From NCBI RefSeq assembly GCF_016924145.1, contig NZ_JAFFZO010000007.1, positions 88,032 to 149,889 of the forward strand: a stretch of DNA of 61,858 nt. The letters run 5' to 3'. The position numbers and the translations under genes were made by a program. This DNA is from Amphritea pacifica (GTDB taxonomy: Bacteria > Pseudomonadota > Gammaproteobacteria > Pseudomonadales > Balneatricaceae). Numbering within the stretch: the stretch's first letter is position 1; each line of letters opens with the position of its first letter. Of the stretch, positions 1 through 8,584 are shown in pieces. The notes under the pieces were generated by a model. It was not told the origin of the DNA and made no database searches. It worked only from the letters and a program-made list of their open reading frames with translations.

Positions 1-1
1 T

Positions 2-79
2 GCGCGCAGTTTAGCCTGCTAAATGAGCACTTTGAACCTGCTTCCAACGCCGTATGATCAAGCGCAGTAGCTTAGACGA
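2..79 (-). repeat. Dispersed intergenic repeat, copy 1 (partial)
   Basis: This AT/GC-balanced non-coding block resembles the block at 37521-37592. Shared words in the same order are GAGCACTTT, a central CTTNNAACGC, AAGCGCA and TAGCT. It ends directly before the stop codon of the aldehyde dehydrogenase gene and is cut by the window edge. The other copy also ends a few bases from an aldehyde dehydrogenase stop codon. Its role is unknown. Confidence 0.5.
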
Positions 80-1600
80 TTAGCGGCCGAGGACGGGGAC
101 TTTGTGCGTATCATGGGCTATACACACATTCTTCGTTTCCATATAGAAGTCGAAGCTCCAGTCACCACCGTCACGACCAATACCCGACATCTTAACGCCG
201 CCGAATGGGGATGGCAGGTTACGATTGTTTTCCGAGTTAACCCACAGCATACCGGCTTCAACAGCATGTGCCATACGCATTGCACGACCGGTATTGCTGG
301 TCCAGATATAGCCTGCCAGACCATAAACAGTCTCGTTAGCCAGCTGGATCGCTTCCTCTTCGGTTTCGAACTCAATCGCGGTCAGAACCGGACCAAAGAT
401 CTCTTCCTGAGCGATACGCATGGTGTTCTTCGCGTCAACAAACAGGGTTGGGGTGACGAAGTTACCCGGCCCCATCTCATCCCGCAGAGACTTGCCACCG
501 ACAGCGATGGTGGCACCATCCTGCTTAGCAATTTCAAAGTAGCTGGTGACTTTATCGTAGTGACCGGTATGAACCAGGGGACCCACTTCAGTTTCAGGGT
601 CCAGTGGATGACCTACCTTGATGTTTGCTACACGTGCTTTCAGCGCAGCCAGGAACCTGTCCTTAATACCACTCTGGATCAGTAGACGGCTGGAGCTGGT
701 GCAACGCTGACCGTTCAGACTGTAGATCATGAAGACCACGGCATCCAGGGCACGATCAAAATCGGCATCATCGAATACGATAACCGGGTTCTTACCCCCC
801 AGTTCCAGATGCAGACGCTTCAGCGTTTGTGCCGTCTGTGCCTGAATCAGTTTACCGGTGGCAGAATCGCCTACCAGTGCAACCGCTTTGATAGCCGGGT
901 GCTGAGTCAGCGCTTTACCGGCAACCGTACCGAAGCCGTTAACCATGTTCCAGACACCTTTCGGCAGGCCTGCCGCTTCAGCACACTCGGCCAGAATGGA
1001 TGCGGTTAGCGGGCTCAGCTCGGCAGGCTTATGTACCACGGTACAACCGGCTGCCAGTGCGGGGGCAATCTTCCAGGTAGATAGCATGAACGGCGTGTTC
1101 CACGGAGTGATCACGGCAACAGGACCGATTGGACTGCGCACGGTAAAGTTGGTGTGCTCAGCCTGGTGCAGAGAGAGACCGTTGCGCGCCTCGGGCGCCT
1201 GATCGGCAAAGAAACGGAAGTTGGCTGCGCCACGCACCGCCGCCTGACGCATAAAGCGCAGTGGCTGACCACAGTCCATCGATTCAACCATGGCGATCTC
1301 TTCAGCACGCTTCTCCAGTTCGTCACCCAGACGATGAAGAATCTTGCGTCGCTCAGCACCCGGCGTTGCCGCCCAGCCAGCCGCTGCTGCTGCCGCTGCT
1401 TCACAGGCCGCGTTTACATCGTCTTCTGTTGCCGCAGCCACTTTACCCAGATAGCTCTGATCAAATGGTGTGGTGTTATCAAAGGTTTCACCACTGCCCA
1501 GAGTCCACTCGCCATTGATGTAATGGCCCAAAGTGTTCTCTTTAAAACGTGCCAGATAGGCTTCTGCTTTACTGATATTCTCTTGTAGTTGTGCACTCAT
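80..1600 (-). CDS. hpaE: 5-carboxymethyl-2-hydroxymuconate semialdehyde dehydrogenase
   Basis: This NAD-dependent aldehyde dehydrogenase, about 506 residues long, has the family signatures in order: the PWNTPF cofactor-site segment, LELGGKNP with the general-base Glu, GQRCTSSSR with the catalytic Cys, and EEIFGPV. The product assignment rests on context, since it is the last gene of a run hpaH-hpaI-hpaG1-hpaG2. It would oxidise the ring-cleavage semialdehyde of homoprotocatechuate to the dicarboxylate used by the HpaG proteins. An in-frame start five codons upstream exists, but the ATG at 1600 has GAGG about nine bases ahead. The ring-cleavage dioxygenase (hpaD) and isomerase (hpaF) are not in the window and may lie beyond its left edge. 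Confidence 0.85.
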   Translation of the reverse strand: MSAQLQENISKAEAYLARFKENTLGHYINGEWTLGSGETFDNTTPFDQSYLGKVAAATEDDVNAACEAAAAAAAGWAATPGAERRKILHRLGDELEKRAEEIAMVESMDCGQPLRFMRQAAVRGAANFRFFADQAPEARNGLSLHQAEHTNFTVRSPIGPVAVITPWNTPFMLSTWKIAPALAAGCTVVHKPAELSPLTASILAECAEAAGLPKGVWNMVNGFGTVAGKALTQHPAIKAVALVGDSATGKLIQAQTAQTLKRLHLELGGKNPVIVFDDADFDRALDAVVFMIYSLNGQRCTSSSRLLIQSGIKDRFLAALKARVANIKVGHPLDPETEVGPLVHTGHYDKVTSYFEIAKQDGATIAVGGKSLRDEMGPGNFVTPTLFVDAKNTMRIAQEEIFGPVLTAIEFETEEEAIQLANETVYGLAGYIWTSNTGRAMRMAHAVEAGMLWVNSENNRNLPSPFGGVKMSGIGRDGGDWSFDFYMETKNVCIAHDTHKVPVLGR

Positions 1601-1611
1601 CAATCTATACC

Positions 1612-2397
1612 TCAATACTTATCGCCGTAGAACGTTTGCTCAGAAACGATGTGCGTTACCAGAGCACCTACTTTTTCAATTTCACAGACAACGGTGTCGC
1701 CCGGCTGCATATCTTTCAGACCTTTAGGGGTACCGGTGGCGATCATATCGCCGGGCTTCAGGGTCATAATCTTGCTCAGGTATTCCACCAGGAACGGCAC
1801 ATCAAAGATGATATCCGCAGTGGTGCCTTCCTGAGTCAGCTCGCCATTCACATGGGTCGTCAGTTTCAGGTTGGTAATATCACCCACATCATCCCTGTCG
1901 ATCAGCCAGGGGCCAATCGGACAGAGTGAATCACGGCTTTTCACCCGCAGATTAGGACGGTAGTAGTTTTCCAGATAATCACGGATGGCAAAGTCATTAC
2001 ACACGGTGTAACCGACGATGTAGTCCATCGCATCTTCACGGGAGATGTTCTTACCCTCTTTACCGATCACCGCCACCAGCTCACACTCATAGTGTTGGAA
2101 CTCGATGTTATCCGGACGGTAAGCATTCTGTTTATGGCCGGTCAGGGTATTGGCACCTTTAAGGAACACCAGCGGCTCTTTCGGCGGTTCAAACGCCAGT
2201 TCAGCGGCGTGATCCGCATAGTTCAGACCCAGGGCGAAAATAGTACCGGGCTCCTTCACCGGACACAGCCAGGTGACATCCGCTTCGTTAATCAGTTGCC
2301 CATCAATTTTAGATTTCAGCTGACCCGTTTCGGCAAATGAGTCTTCAACGGTGACATCCAGTTCGGAGCCATTAAAAAGTACGCGTGCGTGTTTCAT
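1612..2397 (-). CDS. hpaG2: HpaG2-type decarboxylase/isomerase (fumarylacetoacetate hydrolase family)
   Basis: A 261-residue fumarylacetoacetate-hydrolase-fold protein. It has the FALGLNYADHAAE entry segment, a metal site of the type HYECELVAVIG, and the closing GTPKGL and PGD turns. In E. coli-type pathways HpaG is one polypeptide of two homologous halves; here the halves are separate genes and this one corresponds to the C-terminal half. Together with the neighbouring HpaG1 it should decarboxylate 5-oxopent-3-ene-1,2,5-tricarboxylate and isomerise the product. It ends 12 bases before the hpaE start and begins 15 bases after hpaG1, consistent with one transcript. Confidence 0.85.
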   Translation of the reverse strand: MKHARVLFNGSELDVTVEDSFAETGQLKSKIDGQLINEADVTWLCPVKEPGTIFALGLNYADHAAELAFEPPKEPLVFLKGANTLTGHKQNAYRPDNIEFQHYECELVAVIGKEGKNISREDAMDYIVGYTVCNDFAIRDYLENYYRPNLRVKSRDSLCPIGPWLIDRDDVGDITNLKLTTHVNGELTQEGTTADIIFDVPFLVEYLSKIMTLKPGDMIATGTPKGLKDMQPGDTVVCEIEKVGALVTHIVSEQTFYGDKY

Positions 2398-2411
2398 TCT
2401 GAATGATCTCC

Positions 2412-3065
2412 TTACTGGCCAAGTGTGTTGTTGAGTTCGGTAACACCGTCAATCACGGAGTGGACCTTGTCGCCCGGTGCAACGGTTGCCCGCTGGCCCG
2501 GGAAACCCACTGCGATCACATCGCCCGGCTGCAGTGTCATGATGTAGGAGATTGTGCTGATCAGCTCAGCAACGCCGCGCACCAGCTGAGAAACAGGCGT
2601 CTCATTGACGACCGTGCCATTCACCGACGTAACGACCGTCAGAGCCTGCGGGTCGGCAACGGCAACCACATCAGCACCGATAGGTGCAGAGGTATCCAGA
2701 CACTTACCTTTGATATCAGGGCGGTAGTAGTTCTGCTCTACCAGCGAGAAGTCATGCACCAGGGTGTAGCCCTCGACATAGTCCAGCGCCTCTGTTTCGC
2801 TGACACGGCAGCACTCTTTGCCAAACACCACGGCCAGTGAAGCACCCACCACCATCTGCTCAGCGGGTGAACCATCAACCTGCGCCCACTCAACCACGGC
2901 ACCATCGGTACTCCAGGTGTTGTGGGGTTTAAAATAGAGAACCGGCTGTTGTGGGGCACCTTTATACGGTGCTTCAGCGAATTCGGCTTGCATAGCATTG
3001 AACTGTTCAGCATCGTTCAGCGCCACACAGACTAACTTACCTTTCACGATTGGATTTTTACTCAT
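2412..3065 (-). CDS. hpaG1: HpaG1-type decarboxylase subunit (fumarylacetoacetate hydrolase family)
   Basis: A 217-residue member of the same family as its downstream neighbour, matching the N-terminal half of fused HpaG. It has PVLYFKPHNTW near the N terminus, VVGASLAVVFGKE in place of the usual acidic metal-binding stretch, and a C-terminal PGDVIAVGFPGQ. The typical metal-binding Glu pair of the family is poorly preserved at VVGASLAVV, so catalysis may depend mainly on the partner subunit. That last point is inference. Its position between hpaI and hpaG2 supports the pathway assignment. Confidence 0.8.
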   Translation of the reverse strand: MSKNPIVKGKLVCVALNDAEQFNAMQAEFAEAPYKGAPQQPVLYFKPHNTWSTDGAVVEWAQVDGSPAEQMVVGASLAVVFGKECCRVSETEALDYVEGYTLVHDFSLVEQNYYRPDIKGKCLDTSAPIGADVVAVADPQALTVVTSVNGTVVNETPVSQLVRGVAELISTISYIMTLQPGDVIAVGFPGQRATVAPGDKVHSVIDGVTELNNTLGQ

Positions 3066-3106
3066 TACACTTTCACCTAAACCTGTACCTAAACTTGTGC
3101 CTGAAT

Positions 3107-3913
3107 TTAATATCCGCTGGAGCCAGTGGAATCAGATTTGTTGTCCCCGGACTGAAAGCTTTCTGCCAGTTGTCTGGCCGCATTGCCCAGTAACAACGTA
3201 TCGACTCCCACACCGACAAACTTCGCACCCTTCTCAACATAGTGATGCGCTTTAGCCGGGTTGATACACAGCAGCCCCGCCGCTTTGCCCGCCGCATTGA
3301 TCACCTTAAAGCCATTTTCAATCGCCTCGACCACCTCAGGGTGATCGGGATTACCGATATGGCCCATCGACGCTGACAGATCAGAGGGTCCGATAAACAC
3401 CGCATCCACCCCCTCAACCGCAGCGATCTCTTCGAGGTTGGCCATGGCGGTCACCGTCTCAGCCTGGACGATCAGACAGATCTCATCGTTGGCTTTTTGC
3501 AGATAACCGGGGATACGGTTCCAGTTAGCCGCCCGGGCCAGTGAACTCCCCAGCCCCCGCACACCCATGGGTGGATATTTAACCGCTTTAACCAGCTCCC
3601 GCGCCTGCTCTGCGGTGTCACACATGGGTACCAGAACGGTTTGCGCACCGATATCCAGAATCCGTTTCAGCAATGCGGTACGGCCCTCCTCCGGACGCAC
3701 AATCGCAGGTACACCGTAGGGGGCAATCGCCTGCAGATGACGCATCGTTGAGTCCAGTTCAAAGGGTGCGTGCTCGCTGTCGATCAGAAGCCAGTCAAAC
3801 CCGGCCCCGGCAACCAGCTCAGCGCAGGTTGCGTCGGGCAGCCCCAACCACAGCCCCCATAACGGTTTATCGCCTTTAAGGCCCTGCTTGAATTTATTAA
3901 CAGGAAGTTCCAT
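3107..3913 (-). CDS. hpaI: 4-hydroxy-2-oxoheptane-1,7-dioate aldolase
   Basis: This class II, metal-dependent HpcH/HpaI aldolase is about 268 residues long. It has GLWLGLPDATCAEL, the LIDSEHAPF active-site segment with acidic and His residues, and VQAETVTAMANLEEI followed by VFIGPSDLSASMG, which carries metal ligands. It cleaves 4-hydroxy-2-oxoheptanedioate to pyruvate and succinate semialdehyde, the last step of the homoprotocatechuate pathway. A GTG two codons upstream lies inside the ribosome-binding site AGAGGTGG, so the ATG at 3913 is preferred. The tail after residue 255 is rich in Ser, Gly and Asp and looks disordered. Confidence 0.9.
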   Translation of the reverse strand: MELPVNKFKQGLKGDKPLWGLWLGLPDATCAELVAGAGFDWLLIDSEHAPFELDSTMRHLQAIAPYGVPAIVRPEEGRTALLKRILDIGAQTVLVPMCDTAEQARELVKAVKYPPMGVRGLGSSLARAANWNRIPGYLQKANDEICLIVQAETVTAMANLEEIAAVEGVDAVFIGPSDLSASMGHIGNPDHPEVVEAIENGFKVINAAGKAAGLLCINPAKAHHYVEKGAKFVGVGVDTLLLGNAARQLAESFQSGDNKSDSTGSSGY

Positions 3914-3922
3914 AGCCACCTC

Positions 3923-4726
3923 TTAAACAAACTTCACTGAGATACCGCCCAGTGGGCCGTAATCTGCATGCACAGTATCACCCGCTTTTACCGGTACCGG
4001 GCGGGTAAATGAACCGGCCAGAATCACCTGACCCGGTTCCAGCGCTACACCATGAGGGGCGAAGCGTTTACATACCCAGCAGATACCATTGGCCGGATGA
4101 CCCAATACGCCTGCGGCAATACCGGTCTCTTCAATCTGACCATTCAGATAGAGCAAAGCTCCGGCCCAGCGCAGATCGATATCCATCGGTTTAATCGGCC
4201 GGCCACCGAGAATGATGCCGCCATTCGCGGCGTTATCGGCGATCGTGTCGTACACTTTGCGGGTATAGCCCGTTTCAGGGTCAGTACGGTGACAACGGGC
4301 GGCGATCAGCTCCAGCGAGGGAATCACATAATCGGTGGCATTGAGCACATCAAAGATGGTGACATCGTCACCTTCCAGTCGATCTTTAAGTACGAAAGCC
4401 AGTTCCACTTCGATACGGGGATCGAGGAAATCAGACGCTTTGATCTCAGCCCCATCGGCGAAGAACATATCATCCAGCAGCACACCGTAATCCGGCTGAT
4501 CGATATTCACCGCCATCTGCATTGCCCGTGAGGTAAGTCCGATCTTGTACCCTTTAACCTTAGCACCGTTGGCAATCTTCTGATCGACCCAGGTTTTCTG
4601 CACAGCATAGGCATCAGCCATAGTCATATCAGGATAATCGAGTGTCAGGGCTGGGATCTGAACACGATCCTTCTCTGCCTGATAGAGCTTCTCTGCGGCT
4701 ATTTTTATCTGCTGTTCTGTTAACAT
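3923..4726 (-). CDS. hpaH: 2-oxohepta-3-ene-1,7-dioate hydratase
   Basis: A 267-residue hydratase of the HpaH/MhpD fold. It shows [24 protein letters not shown] with metal-binding Glu residues, and the C-terminal [15 protein letters not shown]. It adds water to 2-oxohept-3-enedioate to give the substrate of HpaI, whose gene begins nine bases downstream. This is the promoter-proximal gene of the minus-strand hpa operon. The region upstream contains an 18-bp palindrome suited to a dimeric repressor such as the MarR-type HpaR, though no regulator gene is in the window. Confidence 0.9.
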   Translation of the reverse strand: MLTEQQIKIAAEKLYQAEKDRVQIPALTLDYPDMTMADAYAVQKTWVDQKIANGAKVKGYKIGLTSRAMQMAVNIDQPDYGVLLDDMFFADGAEIKASDFLDPRIEVELAFVLKDRLEGDDVTIFDVLNATDYVIPSLELIAARCHRTDPETGYTRKVYDTIADNAANGGIILGGRPIKPMDIDLRWAGALLYLNGQIEETGIAAGVLGHPANGICWVCKRFAPHGVALEPGQVILAGSFTRPVPVKAGDTVHADYGPLGGISVKFV

Positions 4727-4847
4727 ATCTGACCTTCCATCATAATGCTGACCGCTGCAATCAATAACTGCAGCCTGAAAATTGTTTGCCGATTACCCTG
4801 TCCATTTTATCTTCCACACTGGAAAGGCTAACATATTAACGATAATA

Positions 4848-4865
4848 TACTTAATATATTAAGTA
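4848..4865. promoter_or_regulatory. 18-bp perfect palindrome, likely operator
   Basis: TACTTAATATATTAAGTA lies between the divergent hpaH and transporter genes, about 30 bases before the transporter start. Perfect AT-rich dyads of this length in divergent promoters usually bind MarR- or GntR-type regulators. An HpaR-type repressor is the obvious candidate, by inference only. Confidence 0.6.
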
Positions 4866-4894
4866 AATTCCAGCTTTTATTTGCAGGTTATAGG

Positions 4895-6223
4895 ATGACC
4901 ACCAAGAGTATTACCAAAAATCTGAGCAGCCACTGGCCGGGAGCGCGCATAGCCGGCATCACTGTTTTAATGATGTGCCTGCTGACACTGACAAATACAG
5001 TGCTGCCTTTGGGCTTAGCCGGCGTGGCAACCCTGCTGTGCTGGATCTATATAGTCATCGAAGCACCACGGCTTAAGCCCAAGCAGCGCAAACAGATTGT
5101 AATGCTGTTTGTTGCGGGCATAGCGGCAGCGCTGCTGGCCTGGAGCCAGGGGTCGGATATGTCGTTGCAACCCCTGTTTGGTGCCCATCTGAAGCTGGCC
5201 ATGTTACTCACGGCGATCAGCTTCATCGGCATGGCAAGCAATGTTGGCTGTGAAGTCAGCAAACCTGGCCTGCGCAGCTTTGTCACGACGCTATTAGGAA
5301 TGCATTTCTTCTCATCGGTCGCCAACTTCTCTTCAGTGATCGTTGTCGGTGACCAGATTAAAAAACATGAGGGGATCGATCAGCTGTCGCAACTGGTGCT
5401 CAGCCGGGGTTTCGGCATGGCGGTGCTCTGGTCACCCTTTCTTAGCATATTACCCCTGGTGCTGGAGCAGGTACCCGGTGTTGAACTGTCACAGATCTAC
5501 CCTTTCTCTATCGCTATCGCAACGGCCGGTCTGTTCCTCAGTTCGCTTGAAGCCCGTGTCCGGGCAACCACTGCGTTGCAAAGCTATGCGGGATTTCCCC
5601 TGAAACGAGAAACGCTGGCAATGCCTTTTGCGCTGATCGGGATGATTCTGCTACTCAGTTGGCAACAGCCTCAACTGCCCACGGTGTTTCTGGTATCACT
5701 GCTGTCCATTATTGTCCCTGTCAGCTTGCTGACGTTGCGAACGGGTATCGCCAGATCGACTGAGAAAATGTCGCAGCACATTACCGCAAAGCTCTCTGAA
5801 AGCCGGGCAGAGATCAGTCTGTTTATGGCTGCCGGGGTACTCGCTGCGGGGGTAAAAGCCTGTATCGGGGTGGGCCTGATCAGCCTGCCGTTCACTGAAA
5901 CCAATGCCGGGGTTGCTTCTCTGGTGCTGATGATGATCGTCGGTCTGGCCTATCTGGGTATCCATCAGTTGGCTCTGGTCGCGATCTTCGCGGGTTTACT
6001 GGCCGATATCACAACCACGCCGAACCTGATGGCAATCAGTTATATCCTGGGGACCGCACTGGCGATGTCTGGCAGCACCTTCAGCGGCCTGAACTTTATA
6101 ATGAAGTCCCGCTTTCATGCGACAGACAGTGAAATCATCCGCAACCAATTGCCGTACAATCTGGTAATGATCGCTGTAGGGTGTGGGGTGATCTTTCTGA
6201 TGCAGGCGATGGGGGTACGCTAA
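4895..6223 (+). CDS. Polytopic membrane protein, putative transporter
   Basis: This 442-residue protein has about 11-12 hydrophobic segments and a short polar N terminus. It is not an obvious MFS protein, because no RxGRR-type loop is visible. Two half-repeats seem present, and the second carries a Gly/Ser-rich turn (MSGSTFSGLNF) resembling re-entrant loops of ion-transporter-superfamily carriers such as DASS or DcuC types. It is divergent from the hpa operon across a shared palindrome, so uptake of an aromatic or dicarboxylic substrate is plausible, but this is inference. I cannot assign a named family with confidence. Confidence 0.6.
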   Translation: MTTKSITKNLSSHWPGARIAGITVLMMCLLTLTNTVLPLGLAGVATLLCWIYIVIEAPRLKPKQRKQIVMLFVAGIAAALLAWSQGSDMSLQPLFGAHLKLAMLLTAISFIGMASNVGCEVSKPGLRSFVTTLLGMHFFSSVANFSSVIVVGDQIKKHEGIDQLSQLVLSRGFGMAVLWSPFLSILPLVLEQVPGVELSQIYPFSIAIATAGLFLSSLEARVRATTALQSYAGFPLKRETLAMPFALIGMILLLSWQQPQLPTVFLVSLLSIIVPVSLLTLRTGIARSTEKMSQHITAKLSESRAEISLFMAAGVLAAGVKACIGVGLISLPFTETNAGVASLVLMMIVGLAYLGIHQLALVAIFAGLLADITTTPNLMAISYILGTALAMSGSTFSGLNFIMKSRFHATDSEIIRNQLPYNLVMIAVGCGVIFLMQAMGVR

Positions 6224-6248
6224 CCCCCTTCAGTCTGGAAGAATCAGA

Positions 6249-7490
6249 TCAGCGATAGGTTGATCGCTTATAGGCTTCGATGATTGCCAGCGCAACCTGC
6301 TGAATCGGCAGTTTCTGATCCATGGCACTTTTTTGCAGCGTACGGTAGGCCGCCTCTTCATCCAGATTCATATTGTCTTTGAGGATTGATTTGGCTCTCT
6401 CAACCAGTTTTCTCGCTTCAAGCGCCTCTTTAGCCCGTTGCAGATCCGAGGTCAGATCGAGAATCTGCTTGCGTTGTTCTAAAATCAACGATTGAATCGG
6501 ATGCGAAGGATTCGCCGCGTTCAAAAGCCCCCGCCCGATGACTTCGTCTCTGTTCGGGTTGATACTGGTCAGTGCCGCAATCTGGTCCTGTGCTGCAGAG
6601 CGGTTACGCTTTGCCAGATCGACCCGGTTATCACAGAGTGTCAGAATCTGTTCGGTTGCCTGAATTTCAAGCCCATGAAGTTCATCAATATACAGTGTGG
6701 CTTTTTCATACCAGGTATCCGCAAGTTCAGGGTTCACCTGCTGACCATCCTGCAATCGGTCTCTGAGGGTTCTCAGCTGTTTGAAATCAGCAATCAGATC
6801 GCTGCTTTCAAGCTGAGACAGGGCGGTATTTAACTCAGCGCTGGCGGTTTGCTGGAAGCCACTGAAAATTTCAACCTGCTGCTGTTTCACCCGCTCAAGC
6901 CGCTCACATAACCGGCTTGAAAAACTGCCTCTGGCAAACCCCACAACGGTCCAGGCACGCTCCTGCCCCACCAGTTCCTTCCCCTGTATCAGATGAAACA
7001 GCGTGCTCAACCCCTGGGTTACATCCGGATCGGTGGCATGATCTGCCACCTCGAAAACAATCAGCAACAGGTTTTCTATCAGGCGACTATAACAGGCCGT
7101 AGCATCAACCGGTTGCATCCGTGACTTTTCTATATCAGTCCGCAGCGCTGGTAATCCCTCTAACGCCAGCAAAGCGGAAGCGATCAGGTTGAGCAGCTTC
7201 GCACTCATGGTGCACTCTATGGCGGTTTGATAAACCCCCACCAGCCCCTCATTCATCGCTTCGCGGGCATGATCAGTCTGCGCCAGCTGCGCCATCATCT
7301 GCGGTCTGGTTTTTTCACCGCCCCCGGCTAACAGCCGGTTTGAGAGCCCCCGTTCACGCTGCAACTGATGAATAAACTCACAGATCAGCGTTACCCATCT
7401 GAGCATCGATTTGAGTTCAGTAATGGTATTGATCTCGGACTGTTTTGCAGCCAGAAAAAATGATTCGGGGGAAACAGCAGTTTGTTTCAT
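6249..7490 (-). CDS. nasR: NIT-ANTAR nitrate/nitrite-responsive antiterminator (NasR type)
   Basis: A 413-residue protein with an N-terminal all-alpha nitrate/nitrite-sensing (NIT) domain, roughly residues 45-290. Its diagnostic motif is LQRERGLSNRLLAGGG, followed by the VGFARGSFSSRLCERL segment. The C-terminal ANTAR RNA-binding helices (about 345-405) run from ARKLVERAKSILKDNMNLDE to IEAYKRSTYR. In Klebsiella, NasR binds a leader RNA in the presence of nitrate or nitrite and prevents termination. Here the gene is divergent from such a leader (7636-7696) in front of a siroheme methyltransferase gene. No nitrate reductase gene is in the window. Confidence 0.9.
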   Translation of the reverse strand: MKQTAVSPESFFLAAKQSEINTITELKSMLRWVTLICEFIHQLQRERGLSNRLLAGGGEKTRPQMMAQLAQTDHAREAMNEGLVGVYQTAIECTMSAKLLNLIASALLALEGLPALRTDIEKSRMQPVDATACYSRLIENLLLIVFEVADHATDPDVTQGLSTLFHLIQGKELVGQERAWTVVGFARGSFSSRLCERLERVKQQQVEIFSGFQQTASAELNTALSQLESSDLIADFKQLRTLRDRLQDGQQVNPELADTWYEKATLYIDELHGLEIQATEQILTLCDNRVDLAKRNRSAAQDQIAALTSINPNRDEVIGRGLLNAANPSHPIQSLILEQRKQILDLTSDLQRAKEALEARKLVERAKSILKDNMNLDEEAAYRTLQKSAMDQKLPIQQVALAIIEAYKRSTYR

Positions 7491-7593
7491 AGGTTCAGAA
7501 GGTTACCTGACAGTTAAGCATTCAATGTAATGTTTCTGAACAAACTGCAGCAATTACAGTGCCATCCTCCTGAAGCACAGATTAAACAGATCA

Positions 7594-7608
7594 GGCATGC
7601 TCTTTGCT
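7594..7608 (+). promoter_or_regulatory. Sigma54 (-24/-12) promoter
   Basis: GGCATGCTCTTTGCT has GG and GC separated by exactly ten bases, with TTGC at the -12 element. This matches the RpoN consensus closely. Transcription would start near 7619, upstream of the attenuator. The Klebsiella nasF operon has the same arrangement of RpoN promoter followed by a NasR leader. I did not find a convincing NtrC site upstream. Confidence 0.7.
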
Positions 7609-7635
7609 TTATTACTGATTAACGACAAATAAGAT

Positions 7636-7696
7636 GACGATATTGTTTTCGTCGGGTAACGAAGCCCAAAGCTCATACGAGCTTTGGGCTTTTTTT
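7636..7696 (+). terminator. Attenuator leader with intrinsic terminator, likely NasR target
   Basis: A small hairpin at 7636-7653 (GACGA paired with TCGTC) presents the loop ATTGTT inside a T-T mismatch. Its A at loop position 1 and G at position 4 match the ANTAR hexaloop rule. It is followed by a strong terminator: AAGCCCAAAGCTC, loop ATAC, GAGCTTTGGGCTT, then a run of T to 7696. The terminator precedes the coding start by under 30 bases, so read-through must be regulated. An alternative hairpin TTCGT/ACGAA (7648-7663) overlaps both elements and could mediate switching. Confidence 0.75.
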
Positions 7697-7723
7697 GTTC
7701 ATCGAAAACGGGAGTGAGCACTC

Positions 7724-8578
7724 ATGATAAGTCTGGATTTTATGCGCTACCTGCGCGAGTGGATCGGCAACAGAGGCCGTTTAAGCGGCAGCCCATTGAG
7801 GCTTCACAGCCCGCTTAAACCTGCACCAATGGGGCGGGTAGACCTGATTGGCGCGGGCCCCGGCGACCCTGAACTATTAACGCTGAAAGCCTGGCGACTC
7901 ATCAATGAAGCCGACATCATCGTCTATGATGCACTAGTCAGTCAGGAGCTATTGGCAGGCATAACGGGCCACCCTGAGTTGATCTATGTAGGTAAACGAA
8001 TGGGCAATCACAGTGCCAGCCAGGCGGAAATATGCTCCATACTGGTGCAACATGCCATAAAAGGCAAACATGTGGTGCGTCTGAAAGGGGGCGACCCTCT
8101 GGTGTTTGGCCGGCTTGGAGAGGAACTTGATGCACTGCGGTGCGAAAACATCCCCTACAGCATCGTTCCCGGTATCACTGCCGCCTCCGGTTGCGCAGCC
8201 AGCCTGGGCTTCCCGCTGACCGAACGGGGGCTATCGACCCGGCTGAGACTGATTACGGCGCAGTTCAGCCAGAACCACGAGATCGACTGGAGCAACCTGG
8301 CGAGGACCGATGAAACCCTGGTGTTCTATATGGGCGTTTCGAAAGCTGCGATGATCAGTTCTGAGCTGATCAAAGCGGGATTAGCGGAAGACTATCCGGT
8401 TCTGATCGTCGAAAATGGCACCCATAACGAGCAACGCGCCATCGAAACACCCCTTAAGCAGATGGCAGCAACGATCACCGCTAACCAGATTAAGGCCCCT
8501 GCGCTGATCTATGTTGGCCAGGTTGTCACCCGTGTCCACAGGCAGAGTCAAAGCCAGGTCGGCGCGATGATAGTCTGA
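7724..8578 (+). CDS. cobA: Uroporphyrinogen-III C-methyltransferase (SUMT)
   Basis: A tetrapyrrole methylase of 284 residues. It has the N-terminal VDLIGAGPGDPELLTLKA motif, YVGKRMGNH, the SAM-binding VVRLKGGDPLVFGR and PGITAASGCAA. It methylates uroporphyrinogen III twice to precorrin-2, the precursor of the siroheme needed by assimilatory nitrite reductase. The first 35 residues are an extension ahead of the usual start; the upstream ATG has a GGGAGTG ribosome-binding site, whereas the internal Met has none. It follows the NasR-type leader and is the only gene on this transcript, since the next gene converges from the other strand seven bases away. Confidence 0.88.
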   Translation: MISLDFMRYLREWIGNRGRLSGSPLRLHSPLKPAPMGRVDLIGAGPGDPELLTLKAWRLINEADIIVYDALVSQELLAGITGHPELIYVGKRMGNHSASQAEICSILVQHAIKGKHVVRLKGGDPLVFGRLGEELDALRCENIPYSIVPGITAASGCAASLGFPLTERGLSTRLRLITAQFSQNHEIDWSNLARTDETLVFYMGVSKAAMISSELIKAGLAEDYPVLIVENGTHNEQRAIETPLKQMAATITANQIKAPALIYVGQVVTRVHRQSQSQVGAMIV

Positions 8579-8584
8579 AAACCT

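Noticed and set aside
118-1588. Long open frames on the opposite strand of hpaE and similar high-GC genes
   Set aside because: They are antisense shadows: low-complexity composition, no family motifs and no ribosome-binding sites.
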